A stretch of DNA of 21,817 nucleotides from contig CABPZV010000017.1 of the NCBI GenBank assembly GCA_902462015.1, positions 1-21,817 of the forward strand, read 5' to 3'. A model generated the notes under the pieces. That model was given only the letters and a program-made list of their open reading frames with translations, made no database searches and was not told where the DNA came from. The stretch is from an uncultured Eubacteriales bacterium. GTDB lineage: Bacteria > Bacillota > Clostridia > Oscillospirales > CAG-272. Position numbers and translations under genes: made by a program. Within the stretch, counting starts at the first letter, position 1, and every line of letters starts with the position of its first letter. Below, one piece after another: positions 13,583-21,800 of this stretch.

Positions 13583-14671
13583 ATGTCTAACAGATTATTT
13601 CAGACGATAATACATCAGTTCAAGGATGTCGTCGGAGATAGAACCATAGGCGTTTTAGATGACAACGATGTGATTATTGCCTGCAGTGAGCTTGGCAGGA
13701 TCGGAGAAACACGGGTAGGGATCCGTGAGACCGCAGGTGTTGAGAACGGACCGTTTTCGAGCGGCGGATTTACGTACCGTTACATAGAAGGCGGCATTAA
13801 CCCGGAATATATTCTCTTTATAGAAGGAGAGGATAGAGGGGCCGACCGGATTCTTGCGATATTGTCCGTATCATTTGCACACATCAAGCATTTGTATGAT
13901 GAAAAGTATGACAAATGTGCATTTATCAAGAATGTTATTCTCGATAATATAATGCCGAGTGACATTTATATCAAATCCAAGGAAATGCATTTTTCAACCG
14001 ATGTTTCAAGGGTTGCTATGCTGATTCGTTTTTTTGGAAAAACAGACACACTCCCGTATGACATTATTCAGAGTCTCTTTCCGGACAAGCAGCGCGATTT
14101 TGTAATTTCAGTATCGGAACGTGATGTTGTACTTGTTAAAGAGGTTGAAAACAACGCAGAGACTGAGGAAATCGAAGCGATTGCGCAGAACATTGCCGAT
14201 ACATGTCTTTCCGAATTTTATGTAAAGGTCAATATAGGCATAGGGACCGTGGTTGAACATGTCAAGAATCTTGCGAGCTCATATAAGGAAGCACAGGTTG
14301 CTCTTGAGGTTGGAAAGGTGTTTGACATTGAGAAAACCATTCTCAGCTACGAAAATCTTGGAATCGGGCGTTTGATTTATCAGCTTCCCACCACTCTTTG
14401 TGAAATGTTCCTGAAGGAAGTTTTCAAGAGAGGCACAATTGAGAATCTCGACCGTGAAACGCTTATGACAATTCATGCATTTTTTGAGAACAATCTCAAT
14501 GTGTCGGAAACCTCAAGAAAGCTTTTTGTACATAGAAACACACTTGTTTACCGTCTTGATAAAATTAAGAAGATGACCGGACTTGACCTCAGAGAATTTG
14601 AGCATGCGATTACATTTAAAGTCGCACTTATGGTTCACAAGTATATGACTCAAAAGCCTATCAAGTACTGA
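13583..14671 (+). CDS. CdaR/PucR-family transcription regulator
   Basis: This is a 362-residue cytosolic regulator. The N-terminal part (about 15-130) has the sugar-diacid-recognition pattern GVLDDNDVIIACSELGRIG; a central GGDEF-like or linker region spans about 140-265 (VNIGIGTVVEHVKNL with SYKEAQVAL); the C-terminal PucR-type helix-turn-helix is clear in LNVSETSRKLFVHRNTLVY and the RLDKIKKMTGLDLR stretch (about 300-345). CdaR proteins usually activate sugar-acid or purine catabolism. Here no such genes adjoin; ftsE and ftsX follow instead, 94 bases later without a terminator, so the regulator may respond to another signal and act on cell-envelope genes. The start is ATG 13583 with GGAGG at 13571-13575; an earlier in-frame ATG is less well placed. 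Its own promoter carries paired inverted repeats. Confidence 0.85.
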   Translation: MSNRLFQTIIHQFKDVVGDRTIGVLDDNDVIIACSELGRIGETRVGIRETAGVENGPFSSGGFTYRYIEGGINPEYILFIEGEDRGADRILAILSVSFAHIKHLYDEKYDKCAFIKNVILDNIMPSDIYIKSKEMHFSTDVSRVAMLIRFFGKTDTLPYDIIQSLFPDKQRDFVISVSERDVVLVKEVENNAETEEIEAIAQNIADTCLSEFYVKVNIGIGTVVEHVKNLASSYKEAQVALEVGKVFDIEKTILSYENLGIGRLIYQLPTTLCEMFLKEVFKRGTIENLDRETLMTIHAFFENNLNVSETSRKLFVHRNTLVYRLDKIKKMTGLDLREFEHAITFKVALMVHKYMTQKPIKY

Positions 14672-14765
14672 GTTCTATGATTTTAGAGTATTTATGTGTT
14701 TCCGGCTGTCGAATGGCAATCGTATTAATGCTAAACTATAGATTTGAAAAGTGTGGTTCAACATA

Positions 14766-15446
14766 ATGATAGAATTTGAAAATGTAAGCATGACATATCC
14801 TAACGGAACTGTTGCGCTTGATAATGTAAATCTTCAGATTGGCGACGGCGAATTTGTGTTTGTTGTCGGTGCTTCAGGGGCAGGCAAGAGTACGCTAATG
14901 AAGCTTTTGCTCCGGGAGGAGAAGGTTACAAGCGGCCGTCTTACAGTTGATGAATTCGACCTTACCGATCTGCCGGAACGCCAGGTACCGTATTATCGAC
15001 GTGAGCTCGGTGTAGTATTTCAAGATTTCCGGCTCTTTGAAAACAAAACCGTGTATGAAAATGTAGCTTTTGCGATGAGAGTAATCGGGGAGCCCATGCG
15101 TGTAATCAGGAGGAGGGTTCCGACAATTCTCGGCATTGTCGGGTTACAGGATAAATACAACCGTTTTCCGAGCGAGCTATCAGGAGGAGAGAAGCAGCGT
15201 GTTGCACTTGCGCGGGCGATGGCAAATAATCCGAGAATGATTATAGCCGACGAACCGACAGGAAATATTGACCCACAAATGAGCCTTGAGATAATGAATC
15301 TGCTCGTAAAAATTCATCGTAAAAACAAGACTGTTATAGTTGTTACTCATGAAAAGAGTCTTGTTGACTTTTTCCGTCAGCGTGTTGTTACAATAAAGGA
15401 AGGTCATGTTGTCGATGACAAGATCGGGGGCATGTTCAGTGAATAA
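14766..15446 (+). CDS. ftsE: Cell-division ATP-binding protein FtsE
   Basis: This is a 226-residue cytosolic ATPase of the FtsEX complex, which links the division machinery to wall hydrolases outside the cell. Motifs: Walker A GASGAGKST (about 33-41), the FtsE-typical Q-loop stretch GVVFQDFRLFENKTVYENVAF split here as GVVFQDFRLF and KTVYENVAF, signature LSGGEKQR, Walker B MIIADEPTGNIDP and the H-loop in VVTHEKSLV. Length is the family norm. Start ATG 14766 is chosen because it begins the conserved MIEFENVSM; the ribosome binding site is weak, and an in-frame GTG at 14751 has none. The last eight bases overlap ftsX, which couples translation of the pair. Confidence 0.94.
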   Translation: MIEFENVSMTYPNGTVALDNVNLQIGDGEFVFVVGASGAGKSTLMKLLLREEKVTSGRLTVDEFDLTDLPERQVPYYRRELGVVFQDFRLFENKTVYENVAFAMRVIGEPMRVIRRRVPTILGIVGLQDKYNRFPSELSGGEKQRVALARAMANNPRMIIADEPTGNIDPQMSLEIMNLLVKIHRKNKTVIVVTHEKSLVDFFRQRVVTIKEGHVVDDKIGGMFSE

Positions 15447-16770
15447 GAGGAAAAAGGTCAGTATTTTATATTTTTTGGAGCAGAGTGTAAAGGGGCTGTG
15501 GCGAAACGGCGTTATGACTTTTGCTTCTGTTGCCGTACTTATGTCGTGCCTTGTCGTACTTGGTACATTTGTACTGCTTCTATATAATGTAAACTACAAT
15601 ATAAACAATATAGGAATGCTGAATTATATACTTGTTTTTGTAGATACAAATTTAGATCCGTCGGTAACAAACGCCGCGGCGGATACTGAAGGTGATACTG
15701 CAGTGCAGACTAATACGGCCGGAAGCTCGTCGTCAGCTGAGATTGTGACGGGCAGCGCATCTGATTCGGAAGCCGCGGGCGCAGACGGTGCCGGTTCATC
15801 TCCCGGACTTATCACAGTCAGGGGGTTATGGGACGGATTAAGCGATTCGGATATAGCGGATATCGCCGGTGAATATTCGTCAGGCGATACTGCGGTTCTT
15901 CTGAGTGAGGTTGAAGCAGATATTCCTGAGCTGCGTAACTTTTTTGACCTTTCAAAGGCGCGCGTCGAGGTAGACAGAATCCGCAGTGTACTTGCCGCGG
16001 TCAAGCTTCGGACTGGCAGTCTTGACGGAGATACTATCGGCAGATATTCAACTGTTGAGGATAGTCTCAGCACGGAGTACAGGCGCATTACGGCGCTTGC
16101 CGATATAGAGATGCAGATTCAGCAGCTTGAAAATGTAGAATCTGTTTCATTTACATCCAAGGCGAAAGCCCTTTCAGAGATGAATGAAAAGTATTCTGAA
16201 TACACAGATCTTTTTGATAGGCTAAAGGAGGGAGACAATCCGCTTACCGACCAGTTTACGATTACATATAAGGAAAACGATGATATATCAGAGCTCCGAT
16301 ACAGTCTTGAACATATGACAGGACTGATCTATCGTGTAGACTGTCGGGAAGACATAGCTGATACGATCGAGAATGTACGTTCGGGAGTAGTATTTGTTTT
16401 TGTATGGTTCCTTGTGATATTGCTTGTAGTGAGTATGTTTGTAATAATTAATACAATAAAGCTTGCGGTATTTTCGAGGCGGCAGGAAATTGCGGTCATG
16501 CGGTATGTAGGAGCCACGAATTCATTTATTACAATGCCGTTTGTATTTGAAGGAATTCTGATCGGACTGTTTTCGAGTATTGTGGCGTATATTGTAGAGT
16601 ATTACGCATATATGTATATTCACAATGTGGTAATGAAGAACTTTGGATTTATATCAGTTCTCGATTTCAGTACCGTCAATGGGCTTGTACTGTTTGGCTT
16701 CATCGGGATAGGTATTATCTGTGGTATTTTAGGAAGTGTAATTTCGCTTCGCAAATATCTTAAGGCGTAA
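15439..16770 (+). CDS. ftsX: Cell-division membrane protein FtsX with enlarged extracellular loop
   Basis: This is a 443-residue membrane partner of FtsE with four helices at about 28-50, 316-338, 362-390 and 413-436 and conserved blocks RNGVMTFASVAVL, NTIKLAVFSRRQEIAVMRYVG (seen as NTIKLAVF and RRQEIAVMRYVGA) and ISLRKYLKA. FtsX signals to periplasmic or extracellular hydrolases through its large first loop. Family members are about 300 residues; here about 145 residues (roughly 73-220) are inserted in that loop right after NYILVFVDTNLD and before IQQLENVESVSF. The insert begins with a Ser/Ala/Gly/Asp-rich, probably flexible stretch (80-122) and continues into a helical part (130-215). Start GTG 15439 has GGGGG at 15426-15430 and overlaps ftsE by eight bases. 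Two tandem M23 hydrolases follow, probable partners. Confidence 0.93.
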   Translation: MNKRKKVSILYFLEQSVKGLWRNGVMTFASVAVLMSCLVVLGTFVLLLYNVNYNINNIGMLNYILVFVDTNLDPSVTNAAADTEGDTAVQTNTAGSSSSAEIVTGSASDSEAAGADGAGSSPGLITVRGLWDGLSDSDIADIAGEYSSGDTAVLLSEVEADIPELRNFFDLSKARVEVDRIRSVLAAVKLRTGSLDGDTIGRYSTVEDSLSTEYRRITALADIEMQIQQLENVESVSFTSKAKALSEMNEKYSEYTDLFDRLKEGDNPLTDQFTITYKENDDISELRYSLEHMTGLIYRVDCREDIADTIENVRSGVVFVFVWFLVILLVVSMFVIINTIKLAVFSRRQEIAVMRYVGATNSFITMPFVFEGILIGLFSSIVAYIVEYYAYMYIHNVVMKNFGFISVLDFSTVNGLVLFGFIGIGIICGILGSVISLRKYLKA

Positions 16771-16848
16771 GCCATGAGAGCGTGGGGAACAGATAAAGCG
16801 GATGAAGAAAGCTGTAGTGGTATTGCTTAATATTTGAAAGGAACCTTT

Positions 16849-18174
16849 ATGAAAAAACGCCGAATAAAAGTGTTTGCTGTTTCGCTGTTGATTTTGGGTT
16901 TTACAGTTTCAGCATCTGCGGGACCTCTTAAGGCGGCCTCGTCTTCTTCGGTTGCGGAAAAAGAGAATGCACTTAGTGAAATCCAGGGAAAAATAGATTC
17001 ATATAATGATGCAATCAATCAAGCCAGAACAGAGATCAACGGTGCATATGAAAGAAAGGAAAAGCTTGACGAGGAGATTCTGCTTGTAGAGAAAAAAATA
17101 GAGGCGACTAATGAGCTGATAAGCGTATATGATACAGAAATTCAGAATAAAAATTCCGAGATGATTGATATGGACACAGCCGTTGACGACAAGTATGAGG
17201 GATTTAAAAGCTGGCTTCGCACAATGCAGGTGTTCGGAAATTACAGTTATCTTGACATGATTATGTCATCGGAGACATTTGTAGAATTTCTTGAAAATGT
17301 TGACCGTCTCGGCACTCTGATTGAGTATCAGAATTCCACGATGGACGAGCTTCGGGACGATATCTCAATGATTAATATGCAGAAGCAGGCAATTGATACC
17401 TTGAGAGAAGAGCAGCTCGAAGTAAAAAACCAGATGGAAGCTGACAATGCGCGTTTGCAGGAGCTTCGTACAGAAGCCGAAAACTACATAGCAGAGCTAA
17501 AGAAAAATGAAGAGCAGTATGAGAAATACTTAGAGGAAGCTCTTGCTGCCGAGGAGGAGCTGGGCAATCAGATTGCTTCAGATCTTGCCGCTATAGCTGC
17601 AGAAGAGGAGCGGCAGCGCCAGGCGGAGGAGAGCAGAAGGCTTGCCGAAGAAAGCAGGCGAGCAGCGGAAAGCAATGTAAGCTCTTCGTCAAACGGAAAC
17701 GGCGGAAGCGGTGGAAGTACCGAACCGCCGATTGAACCGCCGGTTTCGTCGGGTGATATTCCTTCGTTTACCTGGCCGGTTGAGGGAAAATATATAATAA
17801 GCACGACCTACGGTTATGCAAGACCAGGAGAAACTTCGCACCGTGGAATTGATATTCCGGCGCCGCATGGCACGAATATATATGCGATAGAAAGCGGTAC
17901 CGTCATTACAGCAGGATATCATGGAAGCTTTGGGAATTACTTAATTGTGAATCATGGAAATGGCTATGCTTCTCTCTATGCGCACTGTTCCAAGCTCTAT
18001 GTTTCGGAGGGGCAGGCAGTATCGAGGGGAGAATGTATCGCGGCTGTCGGTACTACAGGTAACTCCTACGGAAATCATCTTCATTTGGAGACATACATAA
18101 ATGGAGTTCTGACCGATCCGCTGCAGTTCTATGCATATATGTCGAACCAGTATTCTATTCAGATATATGGATAA
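16849..18174 (+). CDS. PcsB/EnvC-like M23 peptidase with coiled coil, first copy
   Basis: This is a 441-residue secreted wall hydrolase. A signal peptide (1-24, ending VSASAG) precedes a long coiled coil (about 34-275) whose middle holds the WLRTMQVFGNYSYLDMIMSS block typical of FtsX-interacting PcsB/EnvC-type proteins, then an Ala/Glu/Arg-rich stretch, a Gly/Ser/Pro linker (277-302), and an M23 (LytM) domain (307-430). Zinc ligands are complete: H331 and D335 in HRGIDIP, the catalytic H379 in LYAH, and H412 in GNHLH. It should be an active endopeptidase, unlike EnvC, whose LytM domain is degenerate. The start is ATG 16849 with GAAAGGA at 16836-16842. It lies 78 bases after ftsX and 27 before a paralogue, so FtsEX is its likely activator (inference by family). 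Confidence 0.9.
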   Translation: MKKRRIKVFAVSLLILGFTVSASAGPLKAASSSSVAEKENALSEIQGKIDSYNDAINQARTEINGAYERKEKLDEEILLVEKKIEATNELISVYDTEIQNKNSEMIDMDTAVDDKYEGFKSWLRTMQVFGNYSYLDMIMSSETFVEFLENVDRLGTLIEYQNSTMDELRDDISMINMQKQAIDTLREEQLEVKNQMEADNARLQELRTEAENYIAELKKNEEQYEKYLEEALAAEEELGNQIASDLAAIAAEEERQRQAEESRRLAEESRRAAESNVSSSSNGNGGSGGSTEPPIEPPVSSGDIPSFTWPVEGKYIISTTYGYARPGETSHRGIDIPAPHGTNIYAIESGTVITAGYHGSFGNYLIVNHGNGYASLYAHCSKLYVSEGQAVSRGECIAAVGTTGNSYGNHLHLETYINGVLTDPLQFYAYMSNQYSIQIYG

Positions 18175-18201
18175 GCCTTGAATTTCGGAAAGGACATGCT
18201 A

Positions 18202-19548
18202 ATGAACTCAAAAATAAAAAGGATTACGGCTTTTGTGATTGTGATTGCCGCAGCTTTTATATTTGGTTCATCCTCCGGACTTGATTTTGCTGTATCTGCT
18301 GCTTTGGCTGATGACGGAAAAAACCAGCTTAGTGAACTGCAGCGTCAGATTGACGAGTATGATAAGAAGCTAAGCTCGATGAATTCCGAATTGTCAGGAC
18401 TGCTTGAGAGGAAGAATCAAATAGATGAAGAGATAGAGATAATCAGTCAGAAAATGGTGAAGACCAATGAGCTGATTGCGCTCTATGATGATGAGATAGC
18501 CGAAGCGAACATAAAGATAGAAGAGATTAATAAAAACATAGATGTAAACTATGATTTATTTAAGAACTGGCTTCAGATGACTCAGCTTTTCGGAGATTTA
18601 AATCCTTTGGAGATGATATTTTCTGCGGATTCATTTATCGAATTTCTTGAAAACATCGATCGTGTCGGCACGATAATGGAATATCAGAACGACGTTATGG
18701 ACACGCTTCGCGAGGATGTTGCAGCACTTTCAGAGGAGAAGTCAAGACTTGATTTATTGAAAAATGAGCAGCTTGAAGTAATGTCTGCTTTGAAGAGCGA
18801 CGGAGAAAATCTTGCGTCACTGCGCGAAGAATCTGAAAATTATATCTCGAATCTTGAGTCGGATATCGATACATATGAGGCGCTGAAAAGTGAAGTTAAG
18901 GAGCAGGAAGACGCTCTTAATGCGGAAATAGAAAGACAGCTGCGCGAGATTGCGGAGCAGGAGCGCGAACAGGCGCGCATAGCTGAGAGCAAACGGATTG
19001 CCGAAAGCGAGCGCGCGGCTGAGGAATCACGCAGAGCCGCAGAGTCGAATGCTGCCGTAACTTCCGCTGTTAAAGATCCGGATACAGAGCCGGAAACAGA
19101 AGCGCCGGATGTTCCTGATACACCGATTGTCAGCGGCGATTTTCTGTGGCCTATTGCTGATAAATTTCTTGTAAGCACGACTTTTGGCTATGAGAGACCT
19201 GGAGAAGTACCTCACCGCGGGATTGATATACCTGCTCCGGCCGGAACTGCTATTCGTGCGGCCGAAAGCGGAACAGTGATAACGGCGGCCAAGCACTCAA
19301 GCTATGGCAATTATGTAATAATCAGTCACGGCGATGGATATGCGACGCTTTACGCGCACTGTACGGCTCTCTATGTATCTGTGGGTCAGAAGGTAACAAA
19401 AGGGGAGACGATTGCCGGCGTAGGAAGCACCGGATATTCATCTGGGAATCACCTTCACTTTGAGGTTCGTCTGAATGGAGTTCTTACCGATCCGCTTACT
19501 TATTATGATTATATGAAAGATAAGATTGTGATTCAGATATATAAATAA
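18202..19548 (+). CDS. PcsB/EnvC-like M23 peptidase with coiled coil, second copy
   Basis: This 448-residue paralogue of the preceding gene has the same order of parts: signal peptide (about 1-33), coiled coil (40-285) with WLQMTQLFGDLNPLEMIFSA, an Ala/Glu/Arg-rich stretch, an acidic Pro/Asp/Glu linker (291-310) in place of the Gly/Ser linker of copy one, and an M23 domain (313-440). Zinc and catalytic residues are intact: H338 and D342 in HRGIDIP, H386 in LYAH, H419 in GNHLH. Both copies end in the same GVLTDPL and IQIY pieces, so they arose by tandem duplication that is old enough for much of the coiled coil to have diverged. The start is ATG 18202 with AAAGGA at 18189-18194. A strong terminator follows after three bases. 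Confidence 0.9.
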   Translation: MNSKIKRITAFVIVIAAAFIFGSSSGLDFAVSAALADDGKNQLSELQRQIDEYDKKLSSMNSELSGLLERKNQIDEEIEIISQKMVKTNELIALYDDEIAEANIKIEEINKNIDVNYDLFKNWLQMTQLFGDLNPLEMIFSADSFIEFLENIDRVGTIMEYQNDVMDTLREDVAALSEEKSRLDLLKNEQLEVMSALKSDGENLASLREESENYISNLESDIDTYEALKSEVKEQEDALNAEIERQLREIAEQEREQARIAESKRIAESERAAEESRRAAESNAAVTSAVKDPDTEPETEAPDVPDTPIVSGDFLWPIADKFLVSTTFGYERPGEVPHRGIDIPAPAGTAIRAAESGTVITAAKHSSYGNYVIISHGDGYATLYAHCTALYVSVGQKVTKGETIAGVGSTGYSSGNHLHFEVRLNGVLTDPLTYYDYMKDKIVIQIYK

Positions 19549-19550
19549 GA

Positions 19551-19590
19551 AAATGCGTTTGTCCGAGAGAATCGGACAAACGCATTTTTA
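19551..19590 (+). terminator. Strong terminator ending the ftsEX-hydrolase run
   Basis: A perfect 16-bp stem (19551-19566 with 19572-19587) around a 5-base loop is followed by T residues on the + strand and preceded by A residues that would give a T-run on the other strand. It is thus likely bidirectional and also serves the convergent YjbQ-family gene. Confidence 0.93.
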
Positions 19591-19655
19591 TATAAGGTAC
19601 AAAATATTTATCTTTATTTAACGTCAAGCCGCCACGCATAGTGCAAGGCCTGAAT

Positions 19656-20276
19656 TTATCTCTGCTGTTGAAGTGTATACTGTGGCAGATAAGCCTTTTC
19701 CTCATCTGTATATTTTCTGAGGGTATTAATCGTTTCGCCGTTGTTCCACTTACGGTCTCCGACGTCCTCAGCGGTACCCATAACGGTGACATTGAGCTGT
19801 CTGTGGCGTGCGCGTACGTGATCCCAGTCAACAAAGTAAATGTGTGCGAATTCTCCGCCGTCAAGAACTCCGTCCTTGATAGTCATAGTTTCGCTTCTGC
19901 CGAAGAATACGCTGCGGAGATGGCCGTCTGTGTTCATAGAGGTATAATCACCAGGCTCGTTTACATATCGGCCGAATTGCGCATGAATTGGGCCAGGATG
20001 GCGATACTGATGTTCTTCCGCGAAGTCCGGTATCATCTTGCGCATGATATCAAGAAGGTCGTGCTGGAGATATTCGATATCGAAAGAATCGATGTCGTGA
20101 GAGCACTCCTGAATCATTACAGAACATGTTGTGTGGTGAGAGGCGATGCAGACTGTACCGTTCTTTACACCTGAAGCCTGAACAATTTCAATAATTTCCT
20201 TAGATACATCGTGAAATGTAGGAATCCAGCCTCTTGACTGAAGCTCAAGCTCTTTCTGAAATACTTTAAATTCCAT
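19656..20276 (-). CDS. YjbQ family protein (UPF0047), long form
   Basis: This is a 206-residue protein of the YjbQ/UPF0047 family. Motifs are CIASHHTTCSVMIQE (43-57), the NTDGHLRSVFFGRSE stretch (115-129), IKDGVLDGGEFAHIYFVD and a closing RHRQLNVTVMG strand. Family members can show weak thiamine-phosphate synthase activity, but the physiological role is unsettled. Usual length is about 130-140; here there is an extra piece (about 60-110, DIDSFDIEYLQHDLLDIM onward) between the two halves of the fold and about 35 residues at the C-terminus. The start is ATG 20276, where the family N-terminus begins and AGGGTG stands eight bases upstream; the open frame continues to 20417 without family resemblance. 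It is monocistronic and converges on the terminator at 19551-19590. Confidence 0.85.
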   Translation of the reverse strand: MEFKVFQKELELQSRGWIPTFHDVSKEIIEIVQASGVKNGTVCIASHHTTCSVMIQECSHDIDSFDIEYLQHDLLDIMRKMIPDFAEEHQYRHPGPIHAQFGRYVNEPGDYTSMNTDGHLRSVFFGRSETMTIKDGVLDGGEFAHIYFVDWDHVRARHRQLNVTVMGTAEDVGDRKWNNGETINTLRKYTDEEKAYLPQYTLQQQR

Positions 20277-20289
20277 AATAAAACACCCT

Positions 20290-20308
20290 GCCTTTGATGT
20301 GCAAAGGC
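20290..20308 (-). promoter_or_regulatory. Leader hairpin just before the ribosome binding site
   Basis: GCCTTTG and CAAAGGC form a perfect 7-bp stem with a 5-base loop, directly adjoining the AGGGTG ribosome binding site (20284-20289) of the YjbQ-family gene. It could affect translation or RNA stability. It does not match a known riboswitch in what I can see. Confidence 0.3.
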
Positions 20309-20424
20309 TTCCTTTCTTTTTTGGAATCGTGCCTGCTCTGAAAGTTGTATGTAAAAACATCAAAAAAGCAAAAGTTCGCACACTATTCCGTATTATCTTT
20401 GTTTTATGCATTCGCATCTACAGT

Positions 20425-20453
20425 ATTATAGTATATCACATTTATAATATAAA
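20425..20453 (-). promoter_or_regulatory. Probable promoter of the YjbQ-family gene
   Basis: On the - strand a perfect TATAAT (20425-20430) is preceded after 17 bases by TTTATA (20448-20453), a moderate -35 match. Transcription would start near 20418 and leave a leader of about 140 bases with one stable hairpin. Confidence 0.45.
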
Positions 20454-20566
20454 AGCAATGATAAACGCAAAAAAAGTTATATTAGCTCCCACCTCGGATA
20501 CTACAAATATACAAACCGATGCAGGTTATCTTCGCGGACGTCGCTCTTTATTTACCATTATTGCGA

Positions 20567-21775
20567 TTATTGTATTTTTGGAAAATAGTCCAGCAGCCAA
20601 TCCGCAATATCAACGATTTGGATCCCTTCATACTGATATCTATCGTGGCGAGTACGGGCTATAATCATTTTAGGATAGGCATCTTTAATCTGTAATAAAG
20701 GATAAATCTCCCGCTCAAAAGTTTTTTCATCGGTGATGCTGTCAGAAACCTGAATATAGATTTTTTCATTACGCTTGATTGCAACAAAATCGATTTCTTT
20801 CTTATATAATACGCCTACGTAAACTTCGTAACCTCTGCGCAGTAATTCAACTGCGACAATATTTTCAAGGATTCTCCCGTAATCCATATTTTTCGTTCCG
20901 AGCTTTGCATAGCGAAACGCATGGTCGCTCAAATAATATTTATCGTTACTGGAAAGATATTTTTTCCCCTTCACGTCATAACGGCGAATTTTGTAAAAAG
21001 CAAACGCATTGCAAAGATATTGCATATATGAACTGACAGTCACATGATTTACCTTTTCTCTTGTACCGCTTAATGTATTCATGATACTTCTTGCAGAAGA
21101 TAAATTAGAGATGTTGTCCATCAGGAAATCGACAATTCGCTCCATAAGCTGCATATTACGGATTTTATATTTTTTGCGAATATCTCTGACAATGAGGGTA
21201 TCAAACACATCGGCAATATAATCGTACTTTGCTTCCTGATCCTTATAAAGATATGACCCTGCCATACCGCCTTCAATCATATATTTATCGAAAGCGGCAT
21301 ATTTATCATTGTAATTAAAATACTGCATATACTCACGGAAAGAGAATGGATACACTTTAATTTCAAATGTTCTTCCGGTAAAGAGCGTAGCAAGGTCTGA
21401 GCTTAATAAAAATGCGTTGGAACCGGTAATATATATATCATATTTTTCTGCTGCATGCAGACCGTTTATCGCTTTTTCAAAACCGGTGCACATCTGCACC
21501 TCGTCAATAAACACAAAGTTCTGTTTGTCCTTAAGATATCTTGAATTGATATAATCGTATAAAGACCGATACTCAAGCAAATGGTCATATTCGGGCAAGT
21601 TAAAATTTATGTGGATGATATTATTATCAGAAATCTCTGTTTTTACATACTCTTCAAAAGCTTCCAGCAATTTGGATTTACCGCTGCGGCGAACACCGGT
21701 AATTACCTTTATATCAGGCGTCCCAATTACACGGATCATTTTGTCTAAATACTGTTTGCGCTCAATCAGTTTCAT
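20567..21775 (-). CDS. AAA ATPase with DUF4143 domain
   Basis: This is a 402-residue P-loop ATPase of the archaeal-type AAA_14/DUF4143 group, common in anaerobic Firmicutes and often patchily distributed. Walker A is TGVRRSGKSKL (26-36), Walker B FVFIDEVQ (87-94), sensor-1-like ITGSNAFLL (116-124) and the FSFREYM block follows. The C-terminal DUF4143 part contains ENIVAVELLRRGYEVYVG, then EIDFVAI and IYIQVS, a layout like a nuclease-fold core (D..QxS). The biochemical role is not known. The start is ATG 21775, preceded by AGAGGTGA five bases away; a GTG at 21784 lies inside that ribosome binding site. It is separated from the YjbQ gene by about 290 bases and shows no functional link to its neighbours, so it may be an accessory gene. 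Confidence 0.88.
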   Translation of the reverse strand: MKLIERKQYLDKMIRVIGTPDIKVITGVRRSGKSKLLEAFEEYVKTEISDNNIIHINFNLPEYDHLLEYRSLYDYINSRYLKDKQNFVFIDEVQMCTGFEKAINGLHAAEKYDIYITGSNAFLLSSDLATLFTGRTFEIKVYPFSFREYMQYFNYNDKYAAFDKYMIEGGMAGSYLYKDQEAKYDYIADVFDTLIVRDIRKKYKIRNMQLMERIVDFLMDNISNLSSARSIMNTLSGTREKVNHVTVSSYMQYLCNAFAFYKIRRYDVKGKKYLSSNDKYYLSDHAFRYAKLGTKNMDYGRILENIVAVELLRRGYEVYVGVLYKKEIDFVAIKRNEKIYIQVSDSITDEKTFEREIYPLLQIKDAYPKMIIARTRHDRYQYEGIQIVDIADWLLDYFPKIQ

Positions 21776-21794
21776 GAAAATCACCTCTTAGTAT

Positions 21795-21800
21795 ATTATA
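21795..21800 (-). promoter_or_regulatory. -10 box of the AAA ATPase gene
   Basis: On the - strand a perfect TATAAT at 21795-21800 lies 19 bases before the start codon. At normal spacing the -35 box would begin at 21818, just outside the window, so only half of the promoter can be seen. Confidence 0.45.

Noticed and set aside
15624..16088. 154-residue - strand frame opposite the FtsX insert
   Set aside because: Ser/Ala-rich low-complexity reading that mirrors the coding bias of the insert; no start signals.
19641..20174. 177-residue + strand frame opposite the YjbQ-family gene
   Set aside because: It is antisense to a clear family member, shows no recognisable motif and has no ribosome binding site; the codons follow the - strand gene.
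20277..20418. TPP riboswitch in the YjbQ leader, suggested by the thiamine-related family name
   Set aside because: No THI-box-like conserved core could be seen; only a single short hairpin is present.
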